The notes: a model not told the origin generated them from the letters alone. A DNA stretch of 64,000 nucleotides from Pseudodesulfovibrio sp. zrk46 (GCF_012516435.1 NZ_CP051216.1:1738001-1802000); one strand, 5' to 3'; counted from the stretch's first letter, positions 42,955 through 52,059 are shown. Numbers and translations: made by a program.

Positions 42955-44598
42955 CTACATGGATTCCGGTGCGCTTACACCAAGCAGTCCCAGACCGTTC
43001 TTGATCACGCCTGCCACGCAATTGAGCAGCATGAGGCGGGCGGCCGCGATGTCACCCTCGGCAGAGAGGACATGACAGTTTGTATAGTATCTGTGCAGGG
43101 TAGATGCAAGCTCCTGCAAATACATGCTGATCATGTGCGGGGACTGGGCGCGGGCAGCGGCCTCAACGTAGTCCGGGTACTGATCGAGCAGCTTGAGCAT
43201 TTCCATGTCGTACTGGGTGTCGAGCAGGGACATGGCGTCCGGTTTGACATCGGCGGGCTTGATGCCGGCCTCTTCCGCCTTCTTGTTCAGGGAACAGATG
43301 CGGGCGTGGGCGTACTGCACGTAGTAGACCGGGTTGTCCATGGACTTCTGCTTGACCAGCTCCAGGTCGAAGTCGAGCTTGGAGTCGGACTTGCGGGACA
43401 GGAACATGAAGCGGGAAGCATCGGCTCCGACTTCGTCCACAACGTCCTTCAGGGTCTCGAACTGACCGGCGCGGGTGGACATGGCGATGGGCTCGCCGTC
43501 ACGCAGCAGGTTGACGAGGTTCACGAGGATGACGTCCAGCTGGCCCTTGTGGCCGATGGCCTCACAGGCAGCCATCATGCGGGGGATGTAGCCGTGGTGG
43601 TCTGCGCCCCAGATGTCGATGACCTGATCGAAGCCGCGCTTGAACTTGTTGTCGTGGTACGCGATGTCGGATGCGAAATAGGTGGTGTCGCCGTTGGACT
43701 TGCGCAGGACGCGGTCCTTGTCGTCGCCCAGTTCGGTGGACTTGAACCAGAAGGCGCCGTCTTTCTCGTAGCCCATGCCGGTCTTGGTCATGTCGGCAAA
43801 GGTCTCATCAACCTTGCCGTCGGTGACCAGAGACTTCTCGGAGAACCAGACATCGTGGCGGACGCCAAAGGCCTTGAGGTCTTCCTTGATGCCTTCGAGG
43901 ATGTCGTTCATTCCGTAGTTCTTACAGATCTCAACGGCTTCCTCTTCGGGCTTGTCGAAAATGTCCGGGTTGGCGTCGAGCACGGCGCGGGCGATATCGA
44001 TGATGTATTCGCCGCGGTAGTAATCCTCGGGCTCAGCCACTTCCTTGCCTGCCACTTCCTGCAGTCGGTACCAGATGGAGGAACCGAGGATGAGCATCTG
44101 ACGACCGGCGTCGTTGATGTAGTATTCGGCTTCCACTTCGTAACCGGCCTTCTCCATGATGCGGACAAGGGAGTCACCCAGTGCCGCGCCACGGCCGTGA
44201 CCGATGTGCAGGGGGCCGGTGGGGTTGGCGGAAACGTATTCCACCTGCACCTTGGTGCCGTGACCCATACCGGACTCGCCGTAGTGTTCGCCGGTGCCCA
44301 CGATGGTGGGGATGGTCATCCACCAGAAGTGGGGGGCGAAGGTGAAATTCAGGAAGCCGGGGCCGGCGATCTCGATACCGGTGATGTACGGATCGTTCTG
44401 CATGGCCTCGACGATATCCTCGGCAATGGCGCGAGGAGCCTTCTTGGCCTGCTTGGCCAGCATCATGGCGACGTTGGCGGACATGTCGCCGAATTTTTTA
44501 TCTTTGGGCGGTTCAATGACAGCCTTTTCGGGCCATTCCCAGCCCTTGTCGGCCAGAACCGCTTTCAATGCGCTTTCCAGATGGATTTTTGCTCTCAT
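42955..44598 (-). CDS. argS: Arginyl-tRNA synthetase
   Basis: The 547-residue class I synthetase charges tRNA-Arg. The HIGH motif lies in [20 protein letters not shown], and the KMSKS equivalent is MSTRAGQF. An N-terminal additional domain (about 1-100) and the C-terminal all-helical anticodon domain with DALP-box type sequence ([18 protein letters not shown]) are present. The ATG at 44598 is preceded by AAGGAG 11 bp upstream. It is divergent from the small secreted protein gene at 44801. Confidence 0.96.
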   Translation of the reverse strand: MRAKIHLESALKAVLADKGWEWPEKAVIEPPKDKKFGDMSANVAMMLAKQAKKAPRAIAEDIVEAMQNDPYITGIEIAGPGFLNFTFAPHFWWMTIPTIVGTGEHYGESGMGHGTKVQVEYVSANPTGPLHIGHGRGAALGDSLVRIMEKAGYEVEAEYYINDAGRQMLILGSSIWYRLQEVAGKEVAEPEDYYRGEYIIDIARAVLDANPDIFDKPEEEAVEICKNYGMNDILEGIKEDLKAFGVRHDVWFSEKSLVTDGKVDETFADMTKTGMGYEKDGAFWFKSTELGDDKDRVLRKSNGDTTYFASDIAYHDNKFKRGFDQVIDIWGADHHGYIPRMMAACEAIGHKGQLDVILVNLVNLLRDGEPIAMSTRAGQFETLKDVVDEVGADASRFMFLSRKSDSKLDFDLELVKQKSMDNPVYYVQYAHARICSLNKKAEEAGIKPADVKPDAMSLLDTQYDMEMLKLLDQYPDYVEAAARAQSPHMISMYLQELASTLHRYYTNCHVLSAEGDIAAARLMLLNCVAGVIKNGLGLLGVSAPESM

Positions 44599-44800
44599 GC
44601 TTTATGTATCTCCTTAAACAAAGCTCGTGACGGGGCCATTATCACGTTTGCTCACGAACTCCAAGTGGAGAAATGGCCCTCTCGCCGGAGAAAGGAGGGC
44701 AAAAACGGCTTGTGGGATTGACTGGTCCAATATGCAGGATTCCTTGCGTTGCTTCGCTGAAATCTTTAGGATTGACCGAATAACTAACAGCGAGGTGACC

Positions 44801-45217
44801 ATGCTTGTACGAATATTTCCAGCTTTTGTTCTGCTCTTCGTGCTGGTCGCCACTTCCCCGGTGGCCAACGCTCAGTCCGATGACACCCCTGATATCGCGG
44901 GTGAATACCTGATTCTCGGCTGGGATCCTGGCTCTGATGGCTCCGGGCCGCCCGATTATCAGGGCAAGGCCGTGCTCAGAAAATGGGGAGATGCGTGGCA
45001 TTACCGCGGGTTTATGGATGATCAGACCTATGCGGGGGCCGGGCTGTATGATCCCAAGGGGTCGACCTTGAGCCTCTCCTTTACCAATGTCAGTGGTGTG
45101 GAGCGTGGCGTTACGGTGCTGCGGCTGGAGGCCGACGGCAAGCTGAGTGGTCGCTGGGTAATGGATAACAGAGATAAAGCCCTGATCGGACTGGAAGTCT
45201 GGACAAGGAAGAAATAG
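44801..45217 (+). CDS. Small secreted protein of unknown function
   Basis: The product has 138 residues from ATG 44801 (GAGGTG 3 bp upstream) with a clear signal peptide, cleaved near VANA/QS. The mature domain of about 112 residues looks like a beta-rich fold that starts DIAGEYLILGWDPGSDGSGP and contains YQGKAVLRKWGDAWHYRGFM. The alternating pattern resembles small lipocalin/avidin-like barrels, but I cannot name a family. It ends 3 bp before the radA GTG, so read-through into radA is likely even though the functions look unrelated. Confidence 0.75.
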   Translation: MLVRIFPAFVLLFVLVATSPVANAQSDDTPDIAGEYLILGWDPGSDGSGPPDYQGKAVLRKWGDAWHYRGFMDDQTYAGAGLYDPKGSTLSLSFTNVSGVERGVTVLRLEADGKLSGRWVMDNRDKALIGLEVWTRKK

Positions 45218-45220
45218 CTA

Positions 45221-46546
45221 GTGAAGACCAAGGAAGCCTATCGTTGCGCCGCATGCGGCGCGCAGTCTCCTCGTTGGCAGGGCCAGTGTCCCTCCTGCAA
45301 GGAATGGAATACTCTTGAGGCCGTGACCGTGGCCAAGCGCTCGGCCAAGCCTGTGGGCGCTGCCGCCGCGCAGGACAAGCCGCTTCCACTGGAAGAGCTC
45401 GCCTCCGAAGACCTGCATGCCCGTACTTCCGGGTTTGATGCCCTCGATCAACTGCTCGGCGCCGGATTGGTGCCGGGTGCAGCCATCCTGTTGGGCGGTG
45501 AACCGGGCATCGGCAAGTCCACGCTGCTCCTGCAACTGGCAGGAAGCCAGTCCCGCATCGGCCATACTGCCGTGTATCTTTCGGGCGAGGAGTCCCTGCC
45601 GCAGCTCAAATCCCGCGCCGAACGCCTCGACCTGCTCGGTCCCGGGCTGATGGCCATTTCCACCAACAAGGTGGAGGACGCCCTCGCTATTCTCGATGGC
45701 CCCGAGCCGCCGGAGCTCCTCATCGTGGACTCCGTGCAGACGCTGGCCTCTGCCATGGCCGAAGGCATTCCCGGCTCCGTGAGTCAGGTGCGCGCCGTGG
45801 CCTCCGAATTGGTGGAGAAGACCAAGAAGACCGGCACCACGCTTATTCTTGTGGGCCATGTCACCAAGGACGGGCAGATCGCCGGTCCCAAGCTGCTCGA
45901 GCACATGGTGGACACGGTCCTCTATCTGGAAGGCGACCGAAAACATTTTTCCCGCATTCTGCGCGTGCTCAAGAACCGCTTCGGCCCCAGCGACGAGCTG
46001 GTGGTCTTCACCATGAAGGAGAAGGGCCTCGAAGTGGTGGAAGACCCGGCCACCTTCTTTCTCGGCACGCGTGACCCCTCTTTGTCCGGCACGGCCATGG
46101 CCATGGCGGTTGACGGGCAGCGGCCGTTCGCTGTGGAGGTGCAGGCGTTGGTCTCCAAATCCTTCCTGACCATCCCGCGCCGTACGTCCCTCGGGTTCGA
46201 CACCAACCGGCTCAACTTGCTGCTGGCAGTGTTGGAGAAGCGACTCCGTCTCAACCTGAGCGGGTATGATATTTACGCAAAGATCACCGGTGGTCTTGCC
46301 ACCAAGGATCCCGGACTTGATCTGGCTGTGATTTCAGCCATCCTGTCCTCGTTCTATGATCAGCCCTTGCCTGAATCGTCGGTCTACTGGGGAGAGATCG
46401 ACCTGAACGGTCAGGTGCGTCCGGTGGCGGCCCACGATGTTCGCCTCAAGCAGTCGCAGCGTCTGGGGCATGAGCCTGCCTGTCATTCCGGCACCTGTCC
46501 GACGCTGGCCGACCTGCAACGTATTCTGTTTGGTAAGAACAATTAG
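45221..46546 (+). CDS. radA: DNA repair protein RadA
   Basis: The 441-residue product starts at GTG 45221. An N-terminal zinc finger (YRCAACGAQSPRWQGQCPSC) precedes a RecA-like ATPase: Walker A GGEPGIGKSTLL, Walker B LLIVDSVQTL. The RadA-specific KNRFG motif (LKNRFGPSDE) follows. The C-terminal Lon-protease-like domain runs from about residue 280 (AVDGQRPFAVEVQALVS to the end). RadA/Sms drives branch migration in recombinational repair. The length matches the family. Confidence 0.96.
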   Translation: MKTKEAYRCAACGAQSPRWQGQCPSCKEWNTLEAVTVAKRSAKPVGAAAAQDKPLPLEELASEDLHARTSGFDALDQLLGAGLVPGAAILLGGEPGIGKSTLLLQLAGSQSRIGHTAVYLSGEESLPQLKSRAERLDLLGPGLMAISTNKVEDALAILDGPEPPELLIVDSVQTLASAMAEGIPGSVSQVRAVASELVEKTKKTGTTLILVGHVTKDGQIAGPKLLEHMVDTVLYLEGDRKHFSRILRVLKNRFGPSDELVVFTMKEKGLEVVEDPATFFLGTRDPSLSGTAMAMAVDGQRPFAVEVQALVSKSFLTIPRRTSLGFDTNRLNLLLAVLEKRLRLNLSGYDIYAKITGGLATKDPGLDLAVISAILSSFYDQPLPESSVYWGEIDLNGQVRPVAAHDVRLKQSQRLGHEPACHSGTCPTLADLQRILFGKNN

Positions 46547-46704
46547 CTGGTTGAGAAGCTGTGACTTCTTCGCTGATTTTCTGATTTGCTTCACTTTTTT
46601 AAAAATAATGGTATCCTTTCCCTCGCTGTGTACTAGTTTATTGGCGGTGAATTGCCGGAAGGCATTAATGCGAGAAACCCATATGCTGACACACGGAGGT
46701 CGTC

Positions 46705-48045
46705 ATGGCTGATAATCTGGACTGGACGAACGCGGACCTGGATAAACTGGATGTAGACGCATACGCGGCGCGTGCCGAAGAGATGGCAGCGCGATTATCT
46801 CAGGAGACCGCCGCCGGGAGGCTGCCGTTTCTGACTATGCCCTATGCGGCTTCCCTGAAGGAGCAGTTGGGAGAGCTGAAAGGCTACCTCAAGAAGTTTG
46901 ACCACATGCTGCTGCTCGGCATCGGCGGTTCTGCGCTGGGCGCCCGTGCCCTCCAGCAGGCCTTTTTCCCGCAGCAGGATCAACCCGGTCACGACGGACC
47001 GTATCTCTGGATCGCCGACAACGTGGACGCCTATGCGCTGGAAGCGTATCTGGCCAAGCTCCCCGCGGAAAAGACTGTCATCGTCACGGTGTCCAAATCC
47101 GGTGGTACCATTGAGACCGTGGGCCAATATTTCATCCTCAAGGAATGGGCGCAGGAACGCCTCGGCGACAAGTGGGCCGAGCACATGCTGCTGGTCACGG
47201 ACGAGAAGCAGGGCTTCCTGCGTGGCGAAGTGGAGCAGTACGGTATCAAGGCATTGCCTGTGCCCGACAACCTTGGCGGCCGTTACTCAGTGCTTTCGGC
47301 TGTTGGTCTGATTCCGGCCCTGTTCCTGGGCATGGATATCGATGCACTCATGGCCGGTGCCCGTGAAGTGGCCGATATCTTAGCCGATCCCGGTCTGACA
47401 GGTGATGCGCTCAAGAAGCACAGCTCTTTCCAACTGGCTGTGTGGGGCGCGGCTCTGTTGGACAAGGGGTTTGATGAAATGATCTTTTTTGCCTATATCC
47501 CTCTGTGGGCCAGTTTTGGTGACTGGTTCGCCCAACTCTGGGCCGAGTCCCTGGGTAAGGAGGGCAAGGGTAGCCAGCCGGTGCCTGCCATCGGCGTGAC
47601 GGATCAGCACTCCGTGAACCAGATGTTCATGGATGGCATCCGAAACAAGGCGTGTCTGTTCCTGACCTGCCCGAATCTGCCTGCCGGGCCGAAGTTCCCG
47701 TCCGATCTGCCGGATCAGTTCGGCTACGTGCGCGGCAAGGACTTCGGTGAACTCATCCAGGCCGAAGGACTCGGCACTCGCATGGCGCTCTCCAAGAACG
47801 GCGTGCCGCTGGTGGAGTTGCAGATGGGCGAAGACGGTCCCAGACAGGCGGGTAAGTTGATCGCGCTGCTCGGCGCGGCCACCATCCTGACCGGATGGCT
47901 CATGGACATCAACCCCCTGGATCAGCCTGCGGTGGAGCTCGGCAAGCGCCTTGCCAAGGCCCGCATGGACGCCGACGGCTTGGCCGAAGAAAAGGCGGAC
48001 CTGAACGAATTCCTCACGGCTGACAGGGATATACGGGAGTTCTAA
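46705..48045 (+). CDS. pgi: Glucose-6-phosphate isomerase
   Basis: The 446-residue product interconverts glucose-6-phosphate and fructose-6-phosphate, with the phosphofructokinase gene at 7504 acting next in glycolysis. Family marks are LGIGGSALGARAL, SKSGGTIETVGQYF (sugar-phosphate loop), GGRYSVLSAVGL and the catalytic-His region TDQHSVNQMFMDG. It is the shorter bacterial type of about 450 residues. ACGGAGGTCGTC precedes the ATG. The kinase gene downstream starts 5 bp after its stop. Confidence 0.95.
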   Translation: MADNLDWTNADLDKLDVDAYAARAEEMAARLSQETAAGRLPFLTMPYAASLKEQLGELKGYLKKFDHMLLLGIGGSALGARALQQAFFPQQDQPGHDGPYLWIADNVDAYALEAYLAKLPAEKTVIVTVSKSGGTIETVGQYFILKEWAQERLGDKWAEHMLLVTDEKQGFLRGEVEQYGIKALPVPDNLGGRYSVLSAVGLIPALFLGMDIDALMAGAREVADILADPGLTGDALKKHSSFQLAVWGAALLDKGFDEMIFFAYIPLWASFGDWFAQLWAESLGKEGKGSQPVPAIGVTDQHSVNQMFMDGIRNKACLFLTCPNLPAGPKFPSDLPDQFGYVRGKDFGELIQAEGLGTRMALSKNGVPLVELQMGEDGPRQAGKLIALLGAATILTGWLMDINPLDQPAVELGKRLAKARMDADGLAEEKADLNEFLTADRDIREF

Positions 48046-48049
48046 CCCT

Positions 48050-49477
48050 TTGGTACAACATAATGACGGCGGCAGCAGGCCGCTCCAGTTCGTAAAAGTC
48101 ATTTCATGGAGCCTGTTCGCCATTATTCTTGGCTTCAGTCTGCTGCTGTCGGTCTTCATTTCGAAATACGCTGAACGCACTCTGCTGGAGAAACAGGAAG
48201 AGTTCGGCCTGTTGCTGGCGGAGAACGTCAGCCATCAGGTGTTCACCCGCTTCGTCATGCCTACCGCCATGCGGTATGGCCGCATTAGCCTGCGCAATCC
48301 GCAGCAGGCCCAGGCGCTCGATGAAGTGGTGCGATCCACCATCCATAGTTTCCATGTCACGACCCTGCGTATCTATGATGCCAACGGTGTCATCACCTAT
48401 TCCTTGGACAAGGACGAGGTCGGTAAGCAGGGCAACGCGCTGTTCATGGTGACCAAAACGTGGGAGAACGCCCTGTTCTCCTCGCAGATTTTGGCCAAGG
48501 TCTCCAAGATGGTGTCCATCTTCAGGGTCAATCTCAAGCCCGGCAGTCTCATGTTGCAGGCCTACTATCCCCTCAGGGCGGAGCGCAGTCTGACCAATAT
48601 TGATGAAAACCCCATCATGGGTGTGCTGGAGTTCAATCAGGATATCACCTCGGATTTCATGGCCATGCTCAACTTCGAGCGACTCGTCATTGCCTTTTCC
48701 CTGCTCACTTCTGTAGTCCTCTTCCTTATTGTGGTTGCGGTTCTTCGGCGCGCAGAGCGTCTTAGCAACAAGCAGCTCAAGGAAAAGGAACAGCTCATCT
48801 TCGAGTTGCAGCAGCAGGAGAAGCTGGCAGGCATGGGCCGCATGGTGGCTGGTGTGGCTCACGAGATTCGCAATCCGTTGGGCATCATCTGTTCCAGCTC
48901 CGAGCTGATTCTCAAGAAGGCTGAAAAGGAAGGAAGCTCCTATACCCGTATCCTCCAAGCCTTGCACGAAGAGGCCAAGCGGCTCTCGCGAACGGTTGCC
49001 GAGTTCCTCGACTATGCCCGGCCCAAGAAGCCGGCCATGATGCCTCTGGATGTGGGTAAATTGCTGGATCAGTTGGCCGTGTTCATGGAACAGGAGTGCG
49101 AAAAGCTCGAGGTGACCATTGACCGCGAGTACTCAGGCGATCTCTCTGCGCAGGGAGACAAGGATTTGTTGTACCGCGCCTTCTACAATCTGGTAGCCAA
49201 CGCGTTGCAGGCCATGGATGGAAAGGGCGGACACATCTACATTCGCGCCGCCCAGGATGAAGGGCGTTTGCATGTAACCGTGCAGGATACCGGGCCCGGC
49301 TTTACGCCCGAGCATCTCGACAAGGTGCGTGACCCCTTCTTTACCACCAAGGACGCGGGAACTGGGTTGGGTCTGGCGTTGGTTTCCACCATTCTCGAGT
49401 CACATGGCGTGGAGATGCACCTCTCCAACGCCGAAGACGGTGGTGCAAGGGTGGACATCCTTTTCCCGGAACAGTAG
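48050..49477 (+). CDS. Membrane sensor histidine kinase
   Basis: The 475-residue product starts at TTG 48050 with GGGAG upstream. Two membrane helices (about 20-40 and 203-226) flank a periplasmic sensor of about 160 residues. A HisKA domain follows with VAHEIRNPLGII, and the HATPase has its N-box (YNLVANALQAM), G1 (VQDTGPGFTP) and G2 (GTGLGLALV) boxes intact, so it should be an active kinase. No response regulator is adjacent. The two genes downstream follow closely, and the unknown protein starts 9 bp after its stop. The signal is unknown. Confidence 0.9.
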   Translation: MVQHNDGGSRPLQFVKVISWSLFAIILGFSLLLSVFISKYAERTLLEKQEEFGLLLAENVSHQVFTRFVMPTAMRYGRISLRNPQQAQALDEVVRSTIHSFHVTTLRIYDANGVITYSLDKDEVGKQGNALFMVTKTWENALFSSQILAKVSKMVSIFRVNLKPGSLMLQAYYPLRAERSLTNIDENPIMGVLEFNQDITSDFMAMLNFERLVIAFSLLTSVVLFLIVVAVLRRAERLSNKQLKEKEQLIFELQQQEKLAGMGRMVAGVAHEIRNPLGIICSSSELILKKAEKEGSSYTRILQALHEEAKRLSRTVAEFLDYARPKKPAMMPLDVGKLLDQLAVFMEQECEKLEVTIDREYSGDLSAQGDKDLLYRAFYNLVANALQAMDGKGGHIYIRAAQDEGRLHVTVQDTGPGFTPEHLDKVRDPFFTTKDAGTGLGLALVSTILESHGVEMHLSNAEDGGARVDILFPEQ

Positions 49478-49486
49478 GAAAGATAT

Positions 49487-50254
49487 ATGTCTAGATGGGT
49501 TCAAGTTAAGCATCCGGAATTTGTCCGTGATCTGTTCAAGTTCTTCTGCCAGAGCTGCGAAGTGCTTGAGGATCAGTTCCACATGTTCGATGAAGATGGG
49601 ACACTGCAGTTCGAGGTCTTCAAGGATATTGTGGGCAACGAGATGGACAAGGGGCTTTTGTGGCGTATGAAGGATACGGCGCATCATGTGTTCCGTAATG
49701 ATCCCCATTCGCAGCTTGGTGGCAAGTTTCTGGACTGGGCCATCGGGTATATTTTCCACGAGACCATCAAGCTCAAGGAAGATGCCTACCAGAAGCAGAA
49801 CTATGCGCCATGGTTTCATGAATTAAGTGAACAGGATTTGCAGACCAGTGAGAAAGATATCACCGGGCAGTTGTTCCAGATTCTTAGCCAGACGGAAGAA
49901 TCCATTCGCCGTGAGATAGAGCGTATCCGCTTTATCATCGCCAAGTGCCGACAGTTGTTGCCTTATTATCTCCGCCGATATAGCGACAATGTCCTCCTTG
50001 CGCGGTATATTTTCTCGCAAAATGAGCGGGTTAGGGCTGTTTTCAAGGATGAATACGACGGTTTGATTCATGCCATTTACGGTCCTGAATCTGAACGTAT
50101 GTACATCCTTGCCAGTCAGTCCCTGCGTCTGGGCGGCTGGCTCGAAGAGGCTGCCGAGGCCGTAAACCAGGCTCTCGAGCAGAATCCGTCAAGCAAAATG
50201 GTGTTGCAAGAAAAGAAAATAATTGATAATTGGGCGGGGAGAATGAACAATTGA
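49487..50254 (+). CDS. Unknown soluble helical protein following the sensor kinase
   Basis: The 255-residue product has no signal peptide, membrane helix or motif that I can name. It looks mostly helical and aromatic-rich at the N-terminus (RDLFKFFCQSCEVLEDQFHM). A central segment with QILSQTEESIRREIERIRF is coiled-coil-like, and the end (LGGWLEEAAEAVNQALEQNP) resembles a single TPR-type helix pair. AGGAAAGATAT precedes the ATG. Its tight spacing to the kinase gene suggests a shared transcript. I have no function to assign. Confidence 0.75.
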   Translation: MSRWVQVKHPEFVRDLFKFFCQSCEVLEDQFHMFDEDGTLQFEVFKDIVGNEMDKGLLWRMKDTAHHVFRNDPHSQLGGKFLDWAIGYIFHETIKLKEDAYQKQNYAPWFHELSEQDLQTSEKDITGQLFQILSQTEESIRREIERIRFIIAKCRQLLPYYLRRYSDNVLLARYIFSQNERVRAVFKDEYDGLIHAIYGPESERMYILASQSLRLGGWLEEAAEAVNQALEQNPSSKMVLQEKKIIDNWAGRMNN

Positions 50255-50307
50255 TCTGGCTGCATCAGGTTATATTGAAAGAAAGCTAAATTTCGAGGAG
50301 GCCGTTA

Positions 50308-50775
50308 ATGAAGAAGCTGATTTTGCTCGCAATCGCCATGTGCCTTATCTTTGCCTGGGGTTGCTCCAAGAAAGTTAAGACAGAACCCGAAGTGGTTGTA
50401 GTCGAAGAAAAGGAAGTCATCGTTGAAGAAAAGGTCGTCACCGACCCCATGCAGGTCTACAAGGCCGAGTACGATGCACTGCCCGTGTCCCACACCGTAA
50501 CCAAGGGTGAATGCCTGTGGTGGATCTCTGAGTACAAGCACGTGTACAACGATCCCTTCATGTGGCCCCTTATTTTCAAGGCTAACCGTGACCAGATCAA
50601 GAATCCTGATCTGATCTACCCCGGTCAGCAGTTCGAGATCCCCCGCTACGGCTTCGATCTCGAAGACGTCAAGGCATCCCGCAAGGAAGCCGGCGCACCT
50701 TGGCAGGCTCTCGAGCCCGGTCAGGACGCCATGCTGCCTGCAGAGATGCGTGCTGCTCTCGGCTACTCTTTCTAG
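50308..50775 (+). CDS. LysM-domain lipoprotein
   Basis: The 155-residue product has a lipoprotein signal with lipobox FAWGC (Cys19), a short Val/Glu-rich linker (EVVVVEEKEVIVEEKVV), and one LysM domain (about residues 62-113: SHTVTKGECLWWISE to IYPGQQFEIP). LysM binds peptidoglycan. The C-terminal 40 residues lack a catalytic domain, so it is probably a wall-tethering or structural lipoprotein. GAGGAGG precedes the ATG. A perfect 31-bp palindromic terminator follows, starting on the first base after the stop codon. Confidence 0.88.
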   Translation: MKKLILLAIAMCLIFAWGCSKKVKTEPEVVVVEEKEVIVEEKVVTDPMQVYKAEYDALPVSHTVTKGECLWWISEYKHVYNDPFMWPLIFKANRDQIKNPDLIYPGQQFEIPRYGFDLEDVKASRKEAGAPWQALEPGQDAMLPAEMRAALGYSF

Positions 50776-50847
50776 CCTCGAAATCACGACATAAAAAAAG
50801 GGCCGTTCCTCTTGGGACGGCCCTTTTTTTATGTCGTGATTTCGAGG
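50776..50847 (+). terminator. LysM lipoprotein terminator nested in a perfect 31-bp mirrored palindrome
   Basis: The core AAAAAAAGGGCCGT / ACGGCCCTTTTTTT is a strong terminator. The outer part CCTCGAAATCACGACAT is repeated exactly inverted as ATGTCGTGATTTCGAGG. Together 50776-50806 and 50817-50847 are perfect reverse complements. The palindrome begins on the first base after the stop codon and ends 5 bp before repeat A5. Confidence 0.9.
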
Positions 50848-50852
50848 GTGCC

Positions 50853-50972
50853 GGCTTCGGAGAGCGGCGCATCCGCGTCGTTGCCGGGCGCGATTCAATC
50901 CTCACCGTAGCTGGGCTACGCCTGCGGGTGAATCGTGCCCGTCGCCTAGCGGCTGCACCACTCTCCGAAGCC
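50853..50972 (+). repeat. 120-bp hairpin element, copy A5 (downstream of the LysM gene)
   Basis: The ends GGCTTCGGAGAG and CTCTCCGAAGCC are perfectly complementary. The inner stem pairs GGGCGCGATTCA with TGAATCGTGCCC, and the apex is GTAGC-TGG-GCTAC. The flank TCAAGGTGTCGGGGAGAG follows. Of the five copies this has the best outer pairing. Confidence 0.88.
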
Positions 50973-51195
50973 TCAAGGTGTCGGGGAGAGTGGACGGGGC
51001 GTCGCCTTTTGGCTCCTTGTTGGGGGAGAGTGCTTCGTAAGGTGGGGGCGGGTGAAGGCTTCGTTTGGAGGAGCGGCAAAAGGCGCTTTGCTGTTTTGCC
51101 TTTTGGGGATGCCGAGGAATTTTAGGTATTGGTCTGATTTATTTGATTTTTATAGGCGGATTGCTTTTCTTTGATTTCCGGTACATGCTTTGAAG
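50973..51195. other. Purine-rich tail of repeat A5 and gap before the AraC gene
   Basis: Just after the element come GGGGAGAG-type tracts, then a GGCAAAAGGCG / TTTTGCC hairpin near 51073-51102. There is no reading frame I would support. The promoter of the AraC-type gene should lie at the AT-rich end (51122-51180), but no clear hexamers are visible. Confidence 0.4.
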
Positions 51196-52035
51196 ATGGG
51201 TCGCACTGCAACGAAAGAATCTTCTTCCATGGTCTCCTTGCCGTTTCTTGGTGGGGTGGATTTGTTGCGTGCGCGGTTTGTGACGCATTCCTTCTCCCGG
51301 CATTTTCATGAAGGCTACGCTGTGGGCTGCATCGAGGATGGGGCCATGCGTTTTCGATATCTTGGCGAGACCATGGTGGCGCCCAAGGGGCAGGTCAATC
51401 TGGTGGTGCCGGGTGAGGCGCATGACGGGCATGGAGCGGACGAGGGCGGCTGGGCCTACCGGATGTTCTACATGCGGCCTGAGGCGTTGTTGGAAGCTGC
51501 CACAGCCCTGATGGTGCGGCCTTCTTTGCCGAACTTTCGGATGGGCGTCATTGATGACCCCGCGTTGGCCGGGTGTATTCATCAGACCCATGCCTTGCTG
51601 GAGTCACCAGATACTTCGGCTATCGAGAAGGAAACGCGGTTGCTGTGGCTTTTGGCACACTGGATATCCCGGTATGCCGATGAGAAGGGCGTTTGGCCCA
51701 AGGATGGTCGTGAACATGACGCCGTCAATAGGGCGAGGGAAGTGATTCAGGATCGTTTTCAAGAGGATGTGTCGCTGACTGAGTTGGCTGGGTTGGCTGG
51801 ATTGTCACCGTTTCATCTTGTTCGCGTCTTTGAGAAGCACATGGGCGTAACGCCGCACAGCTATTTTACGCAGGTTCGCGTCGAGCGTGCCCGTGATCGA
51901 TTGCTTGGGAGCGATCGCCTTGCCGACATTGCCGTGGATTGTGGTTTTTCTGATCAGGCGCACCTGACACGGCTCTTCAAGCGGCAGGTTGGTGTCACTC
52001 CCGGCAAATACCGCAATATTCTTCAAAACAGTTAA
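51196..52035 (+). CDS. AraC-family transcriptional regulator
   Basis: Starting at ATG 51196 the product has 279 residues; a TTG at 51190 and an ATG at 51229 are alternatives, and none has a good ribosome binding site. The N-terminal part is a cupin-like ligand domain (HSFSRHFHEGYAVGCIEDG). The C-terminal 100 residues are two helix-turn-helix units: SLTELAGLAGLSPFHLVRVF, then RLADIAVDCGFSDQAHLTRL. GVTPGKYR closes the AraC signature. It precedes an EamA transporter by 24 bp. AraC regulators of this subtype are often found beside amino acid or drug exporters, so it probably controls that gene. The ligand is unknown. Confidence 0.88.
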   Translation: MGRTATKESSSMVSLPFLGGVDLLRARFVTHSFSRHFHEGYAVGCIEDGAMRFRYLGETMVAPKGQVNLVVPGEAHDGHGADEGGWAYRMFYMRPEALLEAATALMVRPSLPNFRMGVIDDPALAGCIHQTHALLESPDTSAIEKETRLLWLLAHWISRYADEKGVWPKDGREHDAVNRAREVIQDRFQEDVSLTELAGLAGLSPFHLVRVFEKHMGVTPHSYFTQVRVERARDRLLGSDRLADIAVDCGFSDQAHLTRLFKRQVGVTPGKYRNILQNS

Positions 52036-52059
52036 GCGCCCCGCAGATATGGTGCCGCC

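Noticed and set aside
4808-50972. The 120-bp elements as integron attC sites
   Set aside because: The length and hairpin form are similar, but the outer ends are not RYYYAAC/GTTRRRY, all copies are scattered behind different genes, and no integrase or cassette array is present.
4808-50972. The 120-bp elements as DNA-transposon MITEs
   Set aside because: Terminal inverted repeats of a MITE family should be conserved between copies. Here they differ between copies and pair only within each copy, and no target duplications are visible.
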